From NCBI GenBank assembly GCA_022703115.1, contig JAKLEK010000008.1, forward strand, positions 1 through 16,734: a stretch of DNA of 16,734 nt. Reading direction: 5' to 3'. Source of the stretch: Elusimicrobiota bacterium (GTDB lineage: Bacteria > Elusimicrobiota > Elusimicrobia > Elusimicrobiales > UBA9959). The notes below the pieces were generated by a model, which was not told the origin of the DNA, did not search any database, and saw nothing but the letters and a program-made list of their open reading frames with translations. Position 1 is the stretch's first letter, and every line of letters begins with the position of its first letter. Below, one piece after another: positions 6,899 through 14,845 of the stretch. Made by a program: the position numbers and the translations under genes.

Positions 6899-8431
6899 AT
6901 GGACCAGATACTGATCCTTGATTTCGGCAGCCAGTACACGCAGCTCATCGCCAGGCGACTGCGCAGCCTGCGCGTCTATTGCGAGATACTCCCCTTTCAC
7001 GCTTCGGTAGAGGATATACTGTCCCGAAATCCAAGGGGATTGATCCTTTCAGGCGGTCCCTCCAGCGTTTACGACCGCAAGGCTCCCATGCCTGACCCGG
7101 CCGTTCTTTCCCTTGGCCTTCCGGTGCTCGGGATATGCTACGGCATGCAGCTCATGACGCTCGCCATGGGCGGCAGGGTGCGCAGGGCTTTGAGGCGGGA
7201 GTACGGGCTGTCCATGCTCAGGACGCGCGGGGAGTCGGTCCTCTTCTCCGGCGCGCCGCGCGGGTTCAGGGTGTGGATGAGCCATGGCGACGAGGCCGAG
7301 ACCGTCCCGGACGGCTTCCGCGTCACCGCGGGAACTCCGGACGTGCCGGTGGCCGCGATCGAGAGCGCGGAGCGCAGGCTCTACGCGGTCCAGTTCCATC
7401 CGGAGGTATACCATACCGAGCACGGCGAGCGCATCCTCAGGAATTTCGCGCGCGGCGTCTGCGGCTACCGCGAGAGGTGGACCCCGGCGTCCTTCCTGGA
7501 CGCGACCATTTCCGCGATAAAGGAGCAGGTCGGGGATTCCCGGGCCATATGCGCGCTGTCCGGAGGCGTGGATTCCTCCGTAGCCGCGGCTCTGGCTTAC
7601 CGGGCTATAGGACGGAACCTGCGCTGCATCTTCGTGGACACCGGGCTGCTGCGCCACGGCGACAGGGACCGCATGGAGAAAGTGTTCCGGGACAGGTTCC
7701 GTTTCGATCTCAGGATAGTGGACGCCTCGGCGACGTTCCTGGGACGTCTCAAAGGGGTCACCTCGCCGGAAAAGAAACGGAAGATAATAGGACATACCTT
7801 TATAGAGGTCTTCGAGCGTGAGGCGCGCCGGATCAAGGGCGCGCGTTTCCTGGTGCAGGGCACCCTTTACCCGGACGTGATCGAGTCCGTTTCCGTGAAA
7901 GGCCCGTCGGCAGTCATCAAAAGCCACCATAACGTGGGCGGCCTTCCCAAAAAAATGGGCATGGAGCTGGTCGAGCCTCTGCGCTTCCTCTTCAAGGACG
8001 AGGTCCGTGAGCTGGGTCGTACCCTCAAGATACCTGAACATATACTTATGCAGCACCCGTTCCCGGGACCGGGCCTGGCCATAAGGGTACTCGGGGAGGT
8101 CACCCGGGAGAGGCTCGGCATACTCGGCAAGGCGGACCTTATCATGCGCGAAGAGATACAGGCCGCCGGCTGGTACGACAGGATCTGGCAGGCTTTCTGC
8201 GTCCTTCTCCCGACCAGGACCGTCGGCGTGATGGGGGACGAAAGATCTTACGAGAACGTGGCGGCCGTGCGCTGCGTCAGTTCGGTGGACGGGATGACGG
8301 CGGACTGGTCGCGGCTCCCCGACGGCCTGCTGCAGAGGATCTCCGCGCGCATCGTCAGCGAGGTAAGGGGCGTGAACAGGGTCGTCTACGATATCACGTC
8401 CAAGCCGCCGGCCACGATAGAGTGGGAATAG
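6899..8431 (+). CDS. guaA: GMP synthase (glutamine-hydrolysing)
   Basis: 510 residues, typical of the two-domain enzyme. It aminates XMP to GMP using ATP and glutamine-derived ammonia. The N-terminal class I glutaminase domain (1 to about 190) has nucleophile C80 in GICYGMQLM and partners H167 and E169 in QFHPEV. The ATP pyrophosphatase domain has the P-loop SGGVDSS (221-227). The C-terminal dimerisation and XMP-binding region includes HPFPGPGLAIRVLGE (386-400) and ends in the conserved KPPATIEWE. Nothing is missing. The ribosome site upstream is weak (CTCGGAAC), but the ATG at 6899 gives the standard MDQILILDFGSQYTQLIARR start. Follows guaB and precedes a small membrane protein gene by 39 bases. 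Confidence 0.97.
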   Translation: MDQILILDFGSQYTQLIARRLRSLRVYCEILPFHASVEDILSRNPRGLILSGGPSSVYDRKAPMPDPAVLSLGLPVLGICYGMQLMTLAMGGRVRRALRREYGLSMLRTRGESVLFSGAPRGFRVWMSHGDEAETVPDGFRVTAGTPDVPVAAIESAERRLYAVQFHPEVYHTEHGERILRNFARGVCGYRERWTPASFLDATISAIKEQVGDSRAICALSGGVDSSVAAALAYRAIGRNLRCIFVDTGLLRHGDRDRMEKVFRDRFRFDLRIVDASATFLGRLKGVTSPEKKRKIIGHTFIEVFEREARRIKGARFLVQGTLYPDVIESVSVKGPSAVIKSHHNVGGLPKKMGMELVEPLRFLFKDEVRELGRTLKIPEHILMQHPFPGPGLAIRVLGEVTRERLGILGKADLIMREEIQAAGWYDRIWQAFCVLLPTRTVGVMGDERSYENVAAVRCVSSVDGMTADWSRLPDGLLQRISARIVSEVRGVNRVVYDITSKPPATIEWE

Positions 8432-8470
8432 GCCGTACGGCCGCTCCGGGCTGGGAAGGGAGGAACGCTT

Positions 8471-8917
8471 ATGCTGGACATACTCATCGAACTTCTAAGG
8501 AGGATGACCGAAAAAGAGGAAACGAGCAGGAAGTTCGCGGTCACCCTCGCCGACAGCTATCTGCGCCGGATAAGCCGTTTCCAGGACCAGCTGGTCCTCC
8601 TCGGAATAGCGCTTAACTTCGTCGCGGCCGGGTTCGCGCTGACGGTCCCCGGCCGTTCCGCCTGTCCGCTTACTTCCGGGGTGATGTCATCTCTCGCGCT
8701 TTTCGCGGTCAATCTCCTGCTGGCCAGGCTTTATTCCAACGAGCATCGGACGACTAAGCTGCTGTTCTCCAAGTACCCCGAGCTGGAGCTTATAATGGTG
8801 GGGGACAAGAGCTGGAGCAATTTCAGGGTGCTCGCCGGGGCCTACAAGTGCGTTCAGGCCGGCTGGATCCTCTACGCGGCCGTTCTGACCGCCGCATCGT
8901 TGCGTTCCTGGTCCTGA
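8471..8917 (+). CDS. Small 3-helix membrane protein within the purine cluster, unknown function
   Basis: 148 residues, not recognised. A strong ribosome site (GGGAGGAAC at 8458-8466) precedes the ATG at 8471. Residues 1-38 are an amphipathic, charged N-terminus (RRMTEKEETSRKF...). Hydrophobic segments follow at about 40-60, 66-86 and 121-143, with a charged cytosolic-looking loop at about 88-118 (NEHRTTKLLFSKYPELELI). There is no signal-peptide-like N-terminus and no residue pattern of a known nucleobase transporter; those have 10-14 helices. It lies 39 bases after guaA and 17 bases before purC, in the same direction, so it is almost certainly co-transcribed with purine genes. Codon use looks like that of its neighbours. 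A role tied to purines is only a context guess. Confidence 0.75.
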   Translation: MLDILIELLRRMTEKEETSRKFAVTLADSYLRRISRFQDQLVLLGIALNFVAAGFALTVPGRSACPLTSGVMSSLALFAVNLLLARLYSNEHRTTKLLFSKYPELELIMVGDKSWSNFRVLAGAYKCVQAGWILYAAVLTAASLRSWS

Positions 8918-8934
8918 ACCTGGGGAGGGCGCGG

Positions 8935-9819
8935 ATGGATAAGATCAAAGGTCTGGAGCTCGTTCACAGGGGCAAGGTGCGCGACCTCTACTCGGTCGGA
9001 GACAAGCACCTGCTCATAGTGGCCACCGACAGGATATCCGCTTTCGATTTCGTACTGCCGACCGCCATCCCTCGGAAGGGAGAGATCCTTACGGGCATCA
9101 GTCTCTTCTGGTTCGAAAAGACCCGGCACATCGTAAAGAACCATGTCGTGGCCTCCGACCCCGGGAAGATAAGGGAGATCGTCCGCGCAGAGACCGGTTC
9201 CGACGGACCGGACGGCGTAAGTCTGGAAGGCCGCAGCATGCTGGTGCGCAGGACCAAGCGCGTTGATTTCGAGTGCGTGGTGAGGGGCTACATAACCGGG
9301 TCGGGCTGGAAGGAGTACCTGAAGAGCGGCGGGATCTGCGGGATCCCCCTTCCGTCGGGACTGACGGAGGCCCAGAAACTGCCCGAACCGCTGTTCACCC
9401 CGACCAGCAAGGCCGACGAGGGGCATGATGAGAGCGTCACTTTCGGCGATATGGTCTCCGCCCTCGGTCCGGCTCTCGCGGAGGAGATAAAGGCCAAGAG
9501 CCTGGCGCTCTACCGGTTCGCCGCCGGATACAGCGCCGCCAGAGGCATACTTCTGGCGGACACCAAATTCGAGTTCGGTCTCCTGGACGGGGAGCTGATC
9601 CTTATAGACGAGGCCCTTACCCCGGATTCCTCCAGGTTCTGGGACGCGGCCGTCTACAGGCCCGGGACCAGCCCGGAAAGCTACGACAAGCAGTACGTGC
9701 GCAACTGGCTGGAACGTTCCGGTTGGGACAAAGCTTCGCCGCCGCCGCAGCTGCCGGCGGAGGTTGTTACGCGAACTTCCGAGATATACGGGCAGGCGCT
9801 GAGAAAACTGACCTCCTGA
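8935..9819 (+). CDS. purC: SAICAR synthase (phosphoribosylaminoimidazole-succinocarboxamide synthase)
   Basis: 294 residues. It ligates aspartate to CAIR with ATP, giving SAICAR. Signatures in order: GKVRDLY (13-19), TDRISAFD (31-38), VVRGYITGSGW (115-125), EPLFTPTSKADEGHDE (151-166), LLADTKFEFG (206-215), DEALTPDSSRFW (225-236) and SYDKQYVRNWL (249-259). The length and these motifs fit the longer form (about 290-300 residues) and not the 237-residue E. coli-type enzyme. The start at 8935 follows GGGGAGG. An in-frame ATG at 8848 lies inside the preceding gene and would add a sequence unlike the family. The next gene begins 7 bases downstream, which favours coupled translation. Confidence 0.96.
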   Translation: MDKIKGLELVHRGKVRDLYSVGDKHLLIVATDRISAFDFVLPTAIPRKGEILTGISLFWFEKTRHIVKNHVVASDPGKIREIVRAETGSDGPDGVSLEGRSMLVRRTKRVDFECVVRGYITGSGWKEYLKSGGICGIPLPSGLTEAQKLPEPLFTPTSKADEGHDESVTFGDMVSALGPALAEEIKAKSLALYRFAAGYSAARGILLADTKFEFGLLDGELILIDEALTPDSSRFWDAAVYRPGTSPESYDKQYVRNWLERSGWDKASPPPQLPAEVVTRTSEIYGQALRKLTS

Positions 9820-9826
9820 GAACGAG

Positions 9827-10306
9827 ATGCTGATAGAGATCTGGACCAGGGACGGATATTCCGGGAACGAGGAAGCGGGCCTGATCGACAGGCTTTCCCG
9901 CGCCGGGCTGGAAGTCGGGGCGGCGAAACTTTCCCGCCTTTATAACATCGACGCGGCCTGGCCGCGCGGACATTTCAAGCGCCTCCTTTCAGGCCTTCTA
10001 GCGGACCCGATAACTGAAAAAGGCTCTCTTTCGGGTCGGCCGGGCCTGGACGGTTTCTACCGCGTAGAGGTCTGGCTGAAACGTTCGGCGACGGACGTGG
10101 TGGGCGAGAGCGTAAGGGAGGCGGTCCACGACGTCCTGGGCCTGGCCCCGCGCGGGGTCCGCTTCGGCCGCGCGTATTACCTCGCCGCTCCGGGCCGGCG
10201 GAAGCCCGCCGGCGGGGCCGCCGCGGACCCGTACCAGGCCAGACTGCGGGCGGTGGTGGCCAGGACCCTGGCCAACGAGATAGTGCAGACCGTTACGATC
10301 GCGTAG
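9827..10306 (+). CDS. purS: Tandem PurS-like subunit of FGAM synthase
   Basis: 159 residues, about twice the length of ordinary PurS (about 80). Two PurS-like units are visible. Unit 1 (about 1-66) runs from LIEIWTRDGYSGNEEAGLIDRL to LLSGLLADPITEK. Unit 2 (about 76-159) runs from YRVEVWLKRSATDVVGESVREAV through VRFGRAYYLAA to VARTLANEIVQTVTIA. Each has the fold order strand, helix, strand (V/L-x-x-G/L-R-x-Y), helix, and ends in the L-A-N/D-P/E-I/V signature of PurS. PurS bridges PurL and PurQ for ammonia transfer in FGAM synthesis. In large PurL the N-terminal domain copies a PurS dimer, which this protein resembles. It is in the same reading frame as purL, separated by one TAG and eight open codons. 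The gene symbol is by homology of role. Confidence 0.82.
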   Translation: MLIEIWTRDGYSGNEEAGLIDRLSRAGLEVGAAKLSRLYNIDAAWPRGHFKRLLSGLLADPITEKGSLSGRPGLDGFYRVEVWLKRSATDVVGESVREAVHDVLGLAPRGVRFGRAYYLAAPGRRKPAGGAAADPYQARLRAVVARTLANEIVQTVTIA

Positions 10307-10330
10307 GGTCCGGATTTTCCGGCGGATACA

Positions 10331-12712
10331 ATGGAAGAACTTTTCTCCCGGTTCACGTCCCTCAACGAAAAGGAACTCGTCCGGCTGGACAAGGCCTTCG
10401 GCTGGTCGCTCAGCGCGGCAGAGCTGGTCCAGGCGCGCGATTATTTCCGGAAGGCCGGCCGTGAGCCGTTCCGCGGCGAACTGGAATCCCTCGCCCAGAC
10501 CTGGTCCGAGCACTGCAAGCATAAGACCTTTTCCGGACCGGTCCGTTTCCGTTCCGGAAGGAAGGTGAAGAAGTACCGCAACCTGTTCAAGGAAACGATA
10601 GTGCGCGCAACCAGGGAACTGGACAGGTCCTGGTGCCTTTCGGTCTTCAAGGACAACGCCGGCATAGTCGAGTTCGGTTCGGACGGAAAATGGGGGCTGG
10701 CTTTCAAGGCCGAGACCCACAATCATCCCTGCGCCGTGGAACCTTACGGCGGCGCCGAGACCGGCGTCGGCGGCGTGATACGCGATATCCTCGGTGTGGG
10801 GCTCGGCGCCAAGCCGGTGCTCAACACCGACAATTTCTGCTTTGGCCGCCTGGATTCGAAGAAGAAGCTGCCTAAGAACGCCCTCGGCGCGGAGCGCATA
10901 TTCAGAGGGGTGGTGGACGGGGTCCGCGACTACGGCAACAGGATGGGCATACCTACGGCCGCCGGCGGGATCTATTTCGACGACGGATACCTTCTAAACC
11001 CGCTGGTCTACGTGGGCTGCGCCGGCCTCATTCCCGCGGAAAAGATAGAAAAAAAGGTGCGCCCCGGGGACCTGATCGTCTCTATCGGCGGCCGCACCGG
11101 CCGGGACGGGATACACGGCGCCACGTTCTCCTCCGCTAATATCGACGAGGAGACGTCCTCCTCGGCCGTGCAGATCGGCCACGCCATCAACGAGAAGAAG
11201 GTCCTGGACGTCATCATGCGCGCCCGGGACCGCGGTCTTTACGGTGCGCTGACCGATTGCGGGGCCGGCGGTTTCTCTTCGGCGATCGGCGAGCTCGGTT
11301 CTGAAACCGGGGCCCGCGTACGGCTGGAGAACGCCAGACTGAAGGACACCGGCATAGAACCCTGGGAGATCTGGGTCTCGGAGTCCCAGGAGCGCATGAT
11401 CCTGGCGGTCTCGCCGGGGAAGATGCCCGCCCTGGAGGACATACTTAACTCCGAGAACTGCGAATACTGCGTGCTAGGAGAATTCACCGGGGACAAACGC
11501 CTCCTGGTCACTTTCAACAGCGAGACCGTGGTCGATCTGCCCATGGATTTCCTGCACGGCGGCGTGCCCAGCGTGGAGAAGGCCGCGGTCCATCGACCTC
11601 CCCGGATCTCGCGCCGCCCGCCCGCGAGCAGAGCGCCGCATGGCCGCGCGCTGCGGGAGCTCCTGTCCCATCCTAACATCTGTTCCCGCCATTCGGTAAT
11701 AACCCAGTACGATCACGAGGTGCAGGGCGGCACCGTCATAAAACCTCTGCAGGGCAGGTACGGCGACGGCCCGGGCGACGCCGCCGTGATATGGCCCCAT
11801 GCCGCGACCGGGTCGGTCCGCGACCACGCCGGCTTCGCCGTCGCTCACGGTTTCAATCCGGCGGCAGGCAGGCTGGACCCTTATCTGATGGCCCTGTATT
11901 CCGTTGACGAAGCGGTGCGCAACCTCGTTTGCGTCGGCGCGGAAATATCCAGGACCGCGCTGCTGGATAATTTCTGCGCGGCGAGCCCCGCCGCTCCCGA
12001 GGTGATGGGTTCTCTCGTGCTGGCGGCGGAGGGCTGTTACGACGCGGCCATGGGCTACGGCGCGCCCTTTATCTCCGGGAAGGACAGCTTCTACAACCAA
12101 TCCAGGGACGCGTACGGGAAGGACCATCCGATCCCGCTTTCCTTGCTGATCTCCGCGGTGGCGCCGGTCGCGGACGTGCGCCGCGCCATCACGATGGACC
12201 TGAAAAGGGCCGGCAACCCGCTGTACCTGGCCGGCGTCAGCCGGAAAGGCATGGGCGGGTCGGTCTATAACGAGGTCCACGATACCCGCAACAACTACCT
12301 GTGCCCTCTGGACATCAAAGCCGCCGTCGGGACCTATGGCGCCCTCCTCCGGGCCATAAAGGCCGGCTGCGTACTGGCCGCCCATGACGTCTCGCAGGGC
12401 GGCCTGGCCGTGACCCTGGCCGAGATGTCGTTCTCGGGCGGCTTCGGGGCCGTGGTGGACCTGTCCTCCGCTCCGTCGGAGAAGGGCGTTTCCGCGCTGG
12501 AACTTCTATTCGGCGAGTCCCCTTCCCGGATTGTGGTCGAAGTAAGCAGGGAGAAGGAAACCGAATTCCGGCGGCTGACCGGAGGCCTGCCGGTCGCGAG
12601 AATAGGCTCCGTGCAGGAGAGGCCCGAACTGGAGGCAGGACTGGGCGGGCGCGGCCTTCTGAAAGAGGACATCCTGGTCCTGAAGAGCGATTGGAAGCGC
12701 GAGCTGCTGTAG
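10331..12712 (+). CDS. purL: FGAM synthase (FGAR amidotransferase), synthetase subunit
   Basis: 793 residues, longer than Bacillus-type small PurL (about 740) and much shorter than enteric PurL (about 1295). It makes FGAM from FGAR, ATP and ammonia supplied by PurQ. Motifs: AQTWSEHCKHKTF (55-67, catalytic His region), AETHNHPCAVEPYGGAETGVGG (about 127-148, ATP/metal site), GGRTGRDGIHGATFSSA (253-269), QYDHEVQGGTV (459-469, start of the second half), ISGKDSFYNQ (591-600) and AHDVSQGGLAV (684-694). SEHCKHKTF looks closer to the long-form PurL signature (SEHCRHK) than to the small-PurL form (WSEHCSYK). A Pro/Arg-rich linker (about 421-440) joins the halves. The ATG at 10331 has only a weak GGCGGA site. 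Upstream the frame is open to the TAG that ends the PurS-like gene. Confidence 0.96.
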   Translation: MEELFSRFTSLNEKELVRLDKAFGWSLSAAELVQARDYFRKAGREPFRGELESLAQTWSEHCKHKTFSGPVRFRSGRKVKKYRNLFKETIVRATRELDRSWCLSVFKDNAGIVEFGSDGKWGLAFKAETHNHPCAVEPYGGAETGVGGVIRDILGVGLGAKPVLNTDNFCFGRLDSKKKLPKNALGAERIFRGVVDGVRDYGNRMGIPTAAGGIYFDDGYLLNPLVYVGCAGLIPAEKIEKKVRPGDLIVSIGGRTGRDGIHGATFSSANIDEETSSSAVQIGHAINEKKVLDVIMRARDRGLYGALTDCGAGGFSSAIGELGSETGARVRLENARLKDTGIEPWEIWVSESQERMILAVSPGKMPALEDILNSENCEYCVLGEFTGDKRLLVTFNSETVVDLPMDFLHGGVPSVEKAAVHRPPRISRRPPASRAPHGRALRELLSHPNICSRHSVITQYDHEVQGGTVIKPLQGRYGDGPGDAAVIWPHAATGSVRDHAGFAVAHGFNPAAGRLDPYLMALYSVDEAVRNLVCVGAEISRTALLDNFCAASPAAPEVMGSLVLAAEGCYDAAMGYGAPFISGKDSFYNQSRDAYGKDHPIPLSLLISAVAPVADVRRAITMDLKRAGNPLYLAGVSRKGMGGSVYNEVHDTRNNYLCPLDIKAAVGTYGALLRAIKAGCVLAAHDVSQGGLAVTLAEMSFSGGFGAVVDLSSAPSEKGVSALELLFGESPSRIVVEVSREKETEFRRLTGGLPVARIGSVQERPELEAGLGGRGLLKEDILVLKSDWKRELL

Positions 12713-12729
12713 CATCCTGGTACCAAGAC

Positions 12730-13470
12730 ATGAAAAGACCGAAAGCGATAATTTTGCGCGGCACCGGCACCAACTGCGACATCGAGACAATGACCTCGTT
12801 CCGCTATGTGGGCGCGGACGCCGGGCTGGTCCATATAAACGAACTGCTCGCCGGCAAAAAAAAGGTCATGGATTACGATATCATGGCGTTCCCCGGCGGT
12901 TTTTCCTACGGCGACGATATTTCCGCAGGCAGGATCTTCGCGGTGAAGATGGCGAAGCTGGCCGGGGATTTCGCGAGGTTCATAAAGGGCGGAAGGCCGG
13001 TCATCGGGATATGCAACGGTTTCCAGATACTCGCCCGCACCGGCTTCCTGCCGGAGAACGGGCGCGGCGCGCAGCTGTCCACCCTTTACGCGAACGACGG
13101 CGGGCGGTTCCTGGCCAGGTGGGTCCGATTGCGTGTGAACAAGCGGAGTCCCTGCATATTCACCAGGGGACTGCCTGACGAGATCGAACTGCCGATAGCG
13201 CACGGAGAGGGCAAGTTCATCATGAAGGACCGTAAGGCCCTGGAAGGGCTGCTGAAAGCGGACCTGCACGCGCTGACCTACGTGGAGAATCCGAACGGGT
13301 CCATGCGCGATATCGCCGGGATAACGAACCCGGCCGGGACCTGCTTCGGTCTTATGCCGCATCCGGAACGCTGCTTCTTCCCTTTTCAGCGTCCGGACAG
13401 GCCCGCCTCCAGGGAAGCCGCTGCGGCGGGACGCGAATTCTTCAGGAACGCGGTGGAATACGTAAGGTAA
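12730..13470 (+). CDS. purQ: FGAM synthase glutaminase subunit
   Basis: 246 residues, a class I glutamine amidotransferase that hydrolyses glutamine and passes ammonia to PurL. Nucleophile C95 lies in GICNGFQIL (93-101). H211 and E213 in MPHPER complete the triad. FPGGFSYGDD (54-63) and TGTNCD (12-17) are PurQ signatures. Length is slightly above the 225-230 of Bacillus PurQ and fits the type that pairs with separate PurL. I start it at 12730, not the in-frame ATG at 12691, because MKRPKAIILRGTGTNCD is the family's beginning and the earlier start lies inside purL. There is little ribosome-site signal (CCAAGAC), so translation may be coupled to purL, which ends 17 bases before. Confidence 0.95.
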   Translation: MKRPKAIILRGTGTNCDIETMTSFRYVGADAGLVHINELLAGKKKVMDYDIMAFPGGFSYGDDISAGRIFAVKMAKLAGDFARFIKGGRPVIGICNGFQILARTGFLPENGRGAQLSTLYANDGGRFLARWVRLRVNKRSPCIFTRGLPDEIELPIAHGEGKFIMKDRKALEGLLKADLHALTYVENPNGSMRDIAGITNPAGTCFGLMPHPERCFFPFQRPDRPASREAAAAGREFFRNAVEYVR

Positions 13471-13483
13471 AAGGACCGGAACC

Positions 13484-14845
13484 ATGTGCGGCATATTCGG
13501 AGTTACCGACGACAGGAACGCTTCCCGGCTCGCTTTCATAGGGCTTTTCACGCTCCAGCACCGCGGGCAGGAGAGCGCGGGCATAGTGGCGGACGACGGT
13601 TCCCGCCTGGTCCCTTACAGCGCCATGGGCCTGGTGAACGAGATCTTCTCCAAGGATGTGCTCGACTCCCTCGCCGGCCACGCCGCCATAGGGCACATAA
13701 GGTATTCCACGGCCGGCTCCAGCGACATCAAGAACGCCCAGCCTCTCTTCTTCAACTCGGCGCTCGGGCCGCTAGCGGTGGCCCATAACGGCAACCTGAC
13801 CAACGCGGCCAGGCTGCGGGCCGACCTGCAGAGGAGCGGGGCCATCTTCCAGTCGACGGCCGACAGCGAGATAATAGTGCATTTGATGGCGCGGCGACGG
13901 GGGAGGACCCTCGAGGACACTATCGCCCGCAACCTTCCGCTGCTTGAGGGCTCATATTCCTTCCTTTTCATGACCCCGGGCGGCATGATCGCGGTTCGCG
14001 ACCCGAACGGATTCCGGCCCCTGGTGCTCGGGCGTCTGGGCCGGTCGCATCTTTTTTCCTCGGAAACATGCGCCATCGATGTGGTCGGCGGGAAGACGAT
14101 AAGGGAGATAGAGCCGGGAGAGATGGTCGTTGTCAGGAAGGGCGCCGTCAGGTCCCGGCGCTTCTCCCGGCCCGCGCCGCTCACCCGCTGCATATTCGAG
14201 CAGGTCTATTTCGCCAGGCCGGATTCCGTGGTCGCCGGCAGGACCGTCCAGCTCACGCGCAACGAGATAGGCGCCATGCTCGCCCGGGAGATGAAAGGGG
14301 TGAAGGCGGACATCGTTTCAGGGGTGCCGGATTCCGGCACGGCCTACGCTCTAGGTTTCGCCGGGGCGTCCGGCATTCCTTATCAGGCCGTCTTCATGCG
14401 CAATCACTATACCGGCCGCTCCTTCATACAGCCGGACCAGACGCTGCGGGAATTCACGGCGCAGCTCAAGCTGGCGCCGATCGGCGGCGTTATCGAAGGC
14501 AAGTCCATAATCCTCATAGACGACTCTCTGGTCCGGGGCACCACTTCCAGGAAAATAATAGCCAGTCTCAAGCGCGCCGGCGCCAGGAACGTGCATATGG
14601 CCATCGCCTCTCCCGCCATAGTCTCCCCGTGTTATTACGGGATAGATACCCCGACGAAGGAAGAGCTTATAGCCAACGATCTGACCCCGGAACGCATACG
14701 CGCGTACATAGGCGCGGACGGACTTCACTATCTCTCGCTGGGCAGCCTCATCACGGCATGCGGCGGCGGGACCGACAGGGGCTTCTGTTCCGGTTGTTTC
14801 ACCGGCCGGTATCCGGCCGGAAGGAACGTGAAGCGCGCGAAGTAA
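13484..14845 (+). CDS. purF: Amidophosphoribosyltransferase (glutamine PRPP amidotransferase), Fe-S type
   Basis: 453 residues. It makes 5-phosphoribosylamine from PRPP and glutamine, the first committed step of purine synthesis. The N-terminal nucleophile glutaminase starts MCGIFGV, so C2 becomes the N-terminal catalytic Cys after Met removal. Other glutaminase residues lie in LQHRGQESAGI (24-34) and HNGNLTN (101-107). The PRPP loop is IILIDDSLVRGTTSRK (342-357). Four Cys at C236 (TRCIFEQVYFARPDS), C383 (SPCYYGIDTP), C435 and C438 (GFCSGCF) match the four [4Fe-4S] ligands of Bacillus PurF. No propeptide is possible: the frame upstream meets a TAA at 13463 with no start codon between. AAGGA (13471-13475) is the ribosome site. 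It follows purQ by 13 bases. Confidence 0.96.
   Translation: MCGIFGVTDDRNASRLAFIGLFTLQHRGQESAGIVADDGSRLVPYSAMGLVNEIFSKDVLDSLAGHAAIGHIRYSTAGSSDIKNAQPLFFNSALGPLAVAHNGNLTNAARLRADLQRSGAIFQSTADSEIIVHLMARRRGRTLEDTIARNLPLLEGSYSFLFMTPGGMIAVRDPNGFRPLVLGRLGRSHLFSSETCAIDVVGGKTIREIEPGEMVVVRKGAVRSRRFSRPAPLTRCIFEQVYFARPDSVVAGRTVQLTRNEIGAMLAREMKGVKADIVSGVPDSGTAYALGFAGASGIPYQAVFMRNHYTGRSFIQPDQTLREFTAQLKLAPIGGVIEGKSIILIDDSLVRGTTSRKIIASLKRAGARNVHMAIASPAIVSPCYYGIDTPTKEELIANDLTPERIRAYIGADGLHYLSLGSLITACGGGTDRGFCSGCFTGRYPAGRNVKRAK

Noticed and set aside
7049..8056. 335-codon - strand reading frame opposite guaA
   Set aside because: guaA is complete and canonical. The antisense translation is low in pattern and typical of high-G+C shadows.
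12691..12729. Earlier in-frame ATG for purQ
   Set aside because: It lies inside the end of purL and adds 13 residues unlike PurQ N-termini; MKRPKAIILRGTGTNCD from 12730 matches the family start.
11474..13584. Long - strand reading frames opposite purL, purQ and purF
   Set aside because: All overlap complete, motif-bearing genes and have no recognisable domains or ribosome sites.
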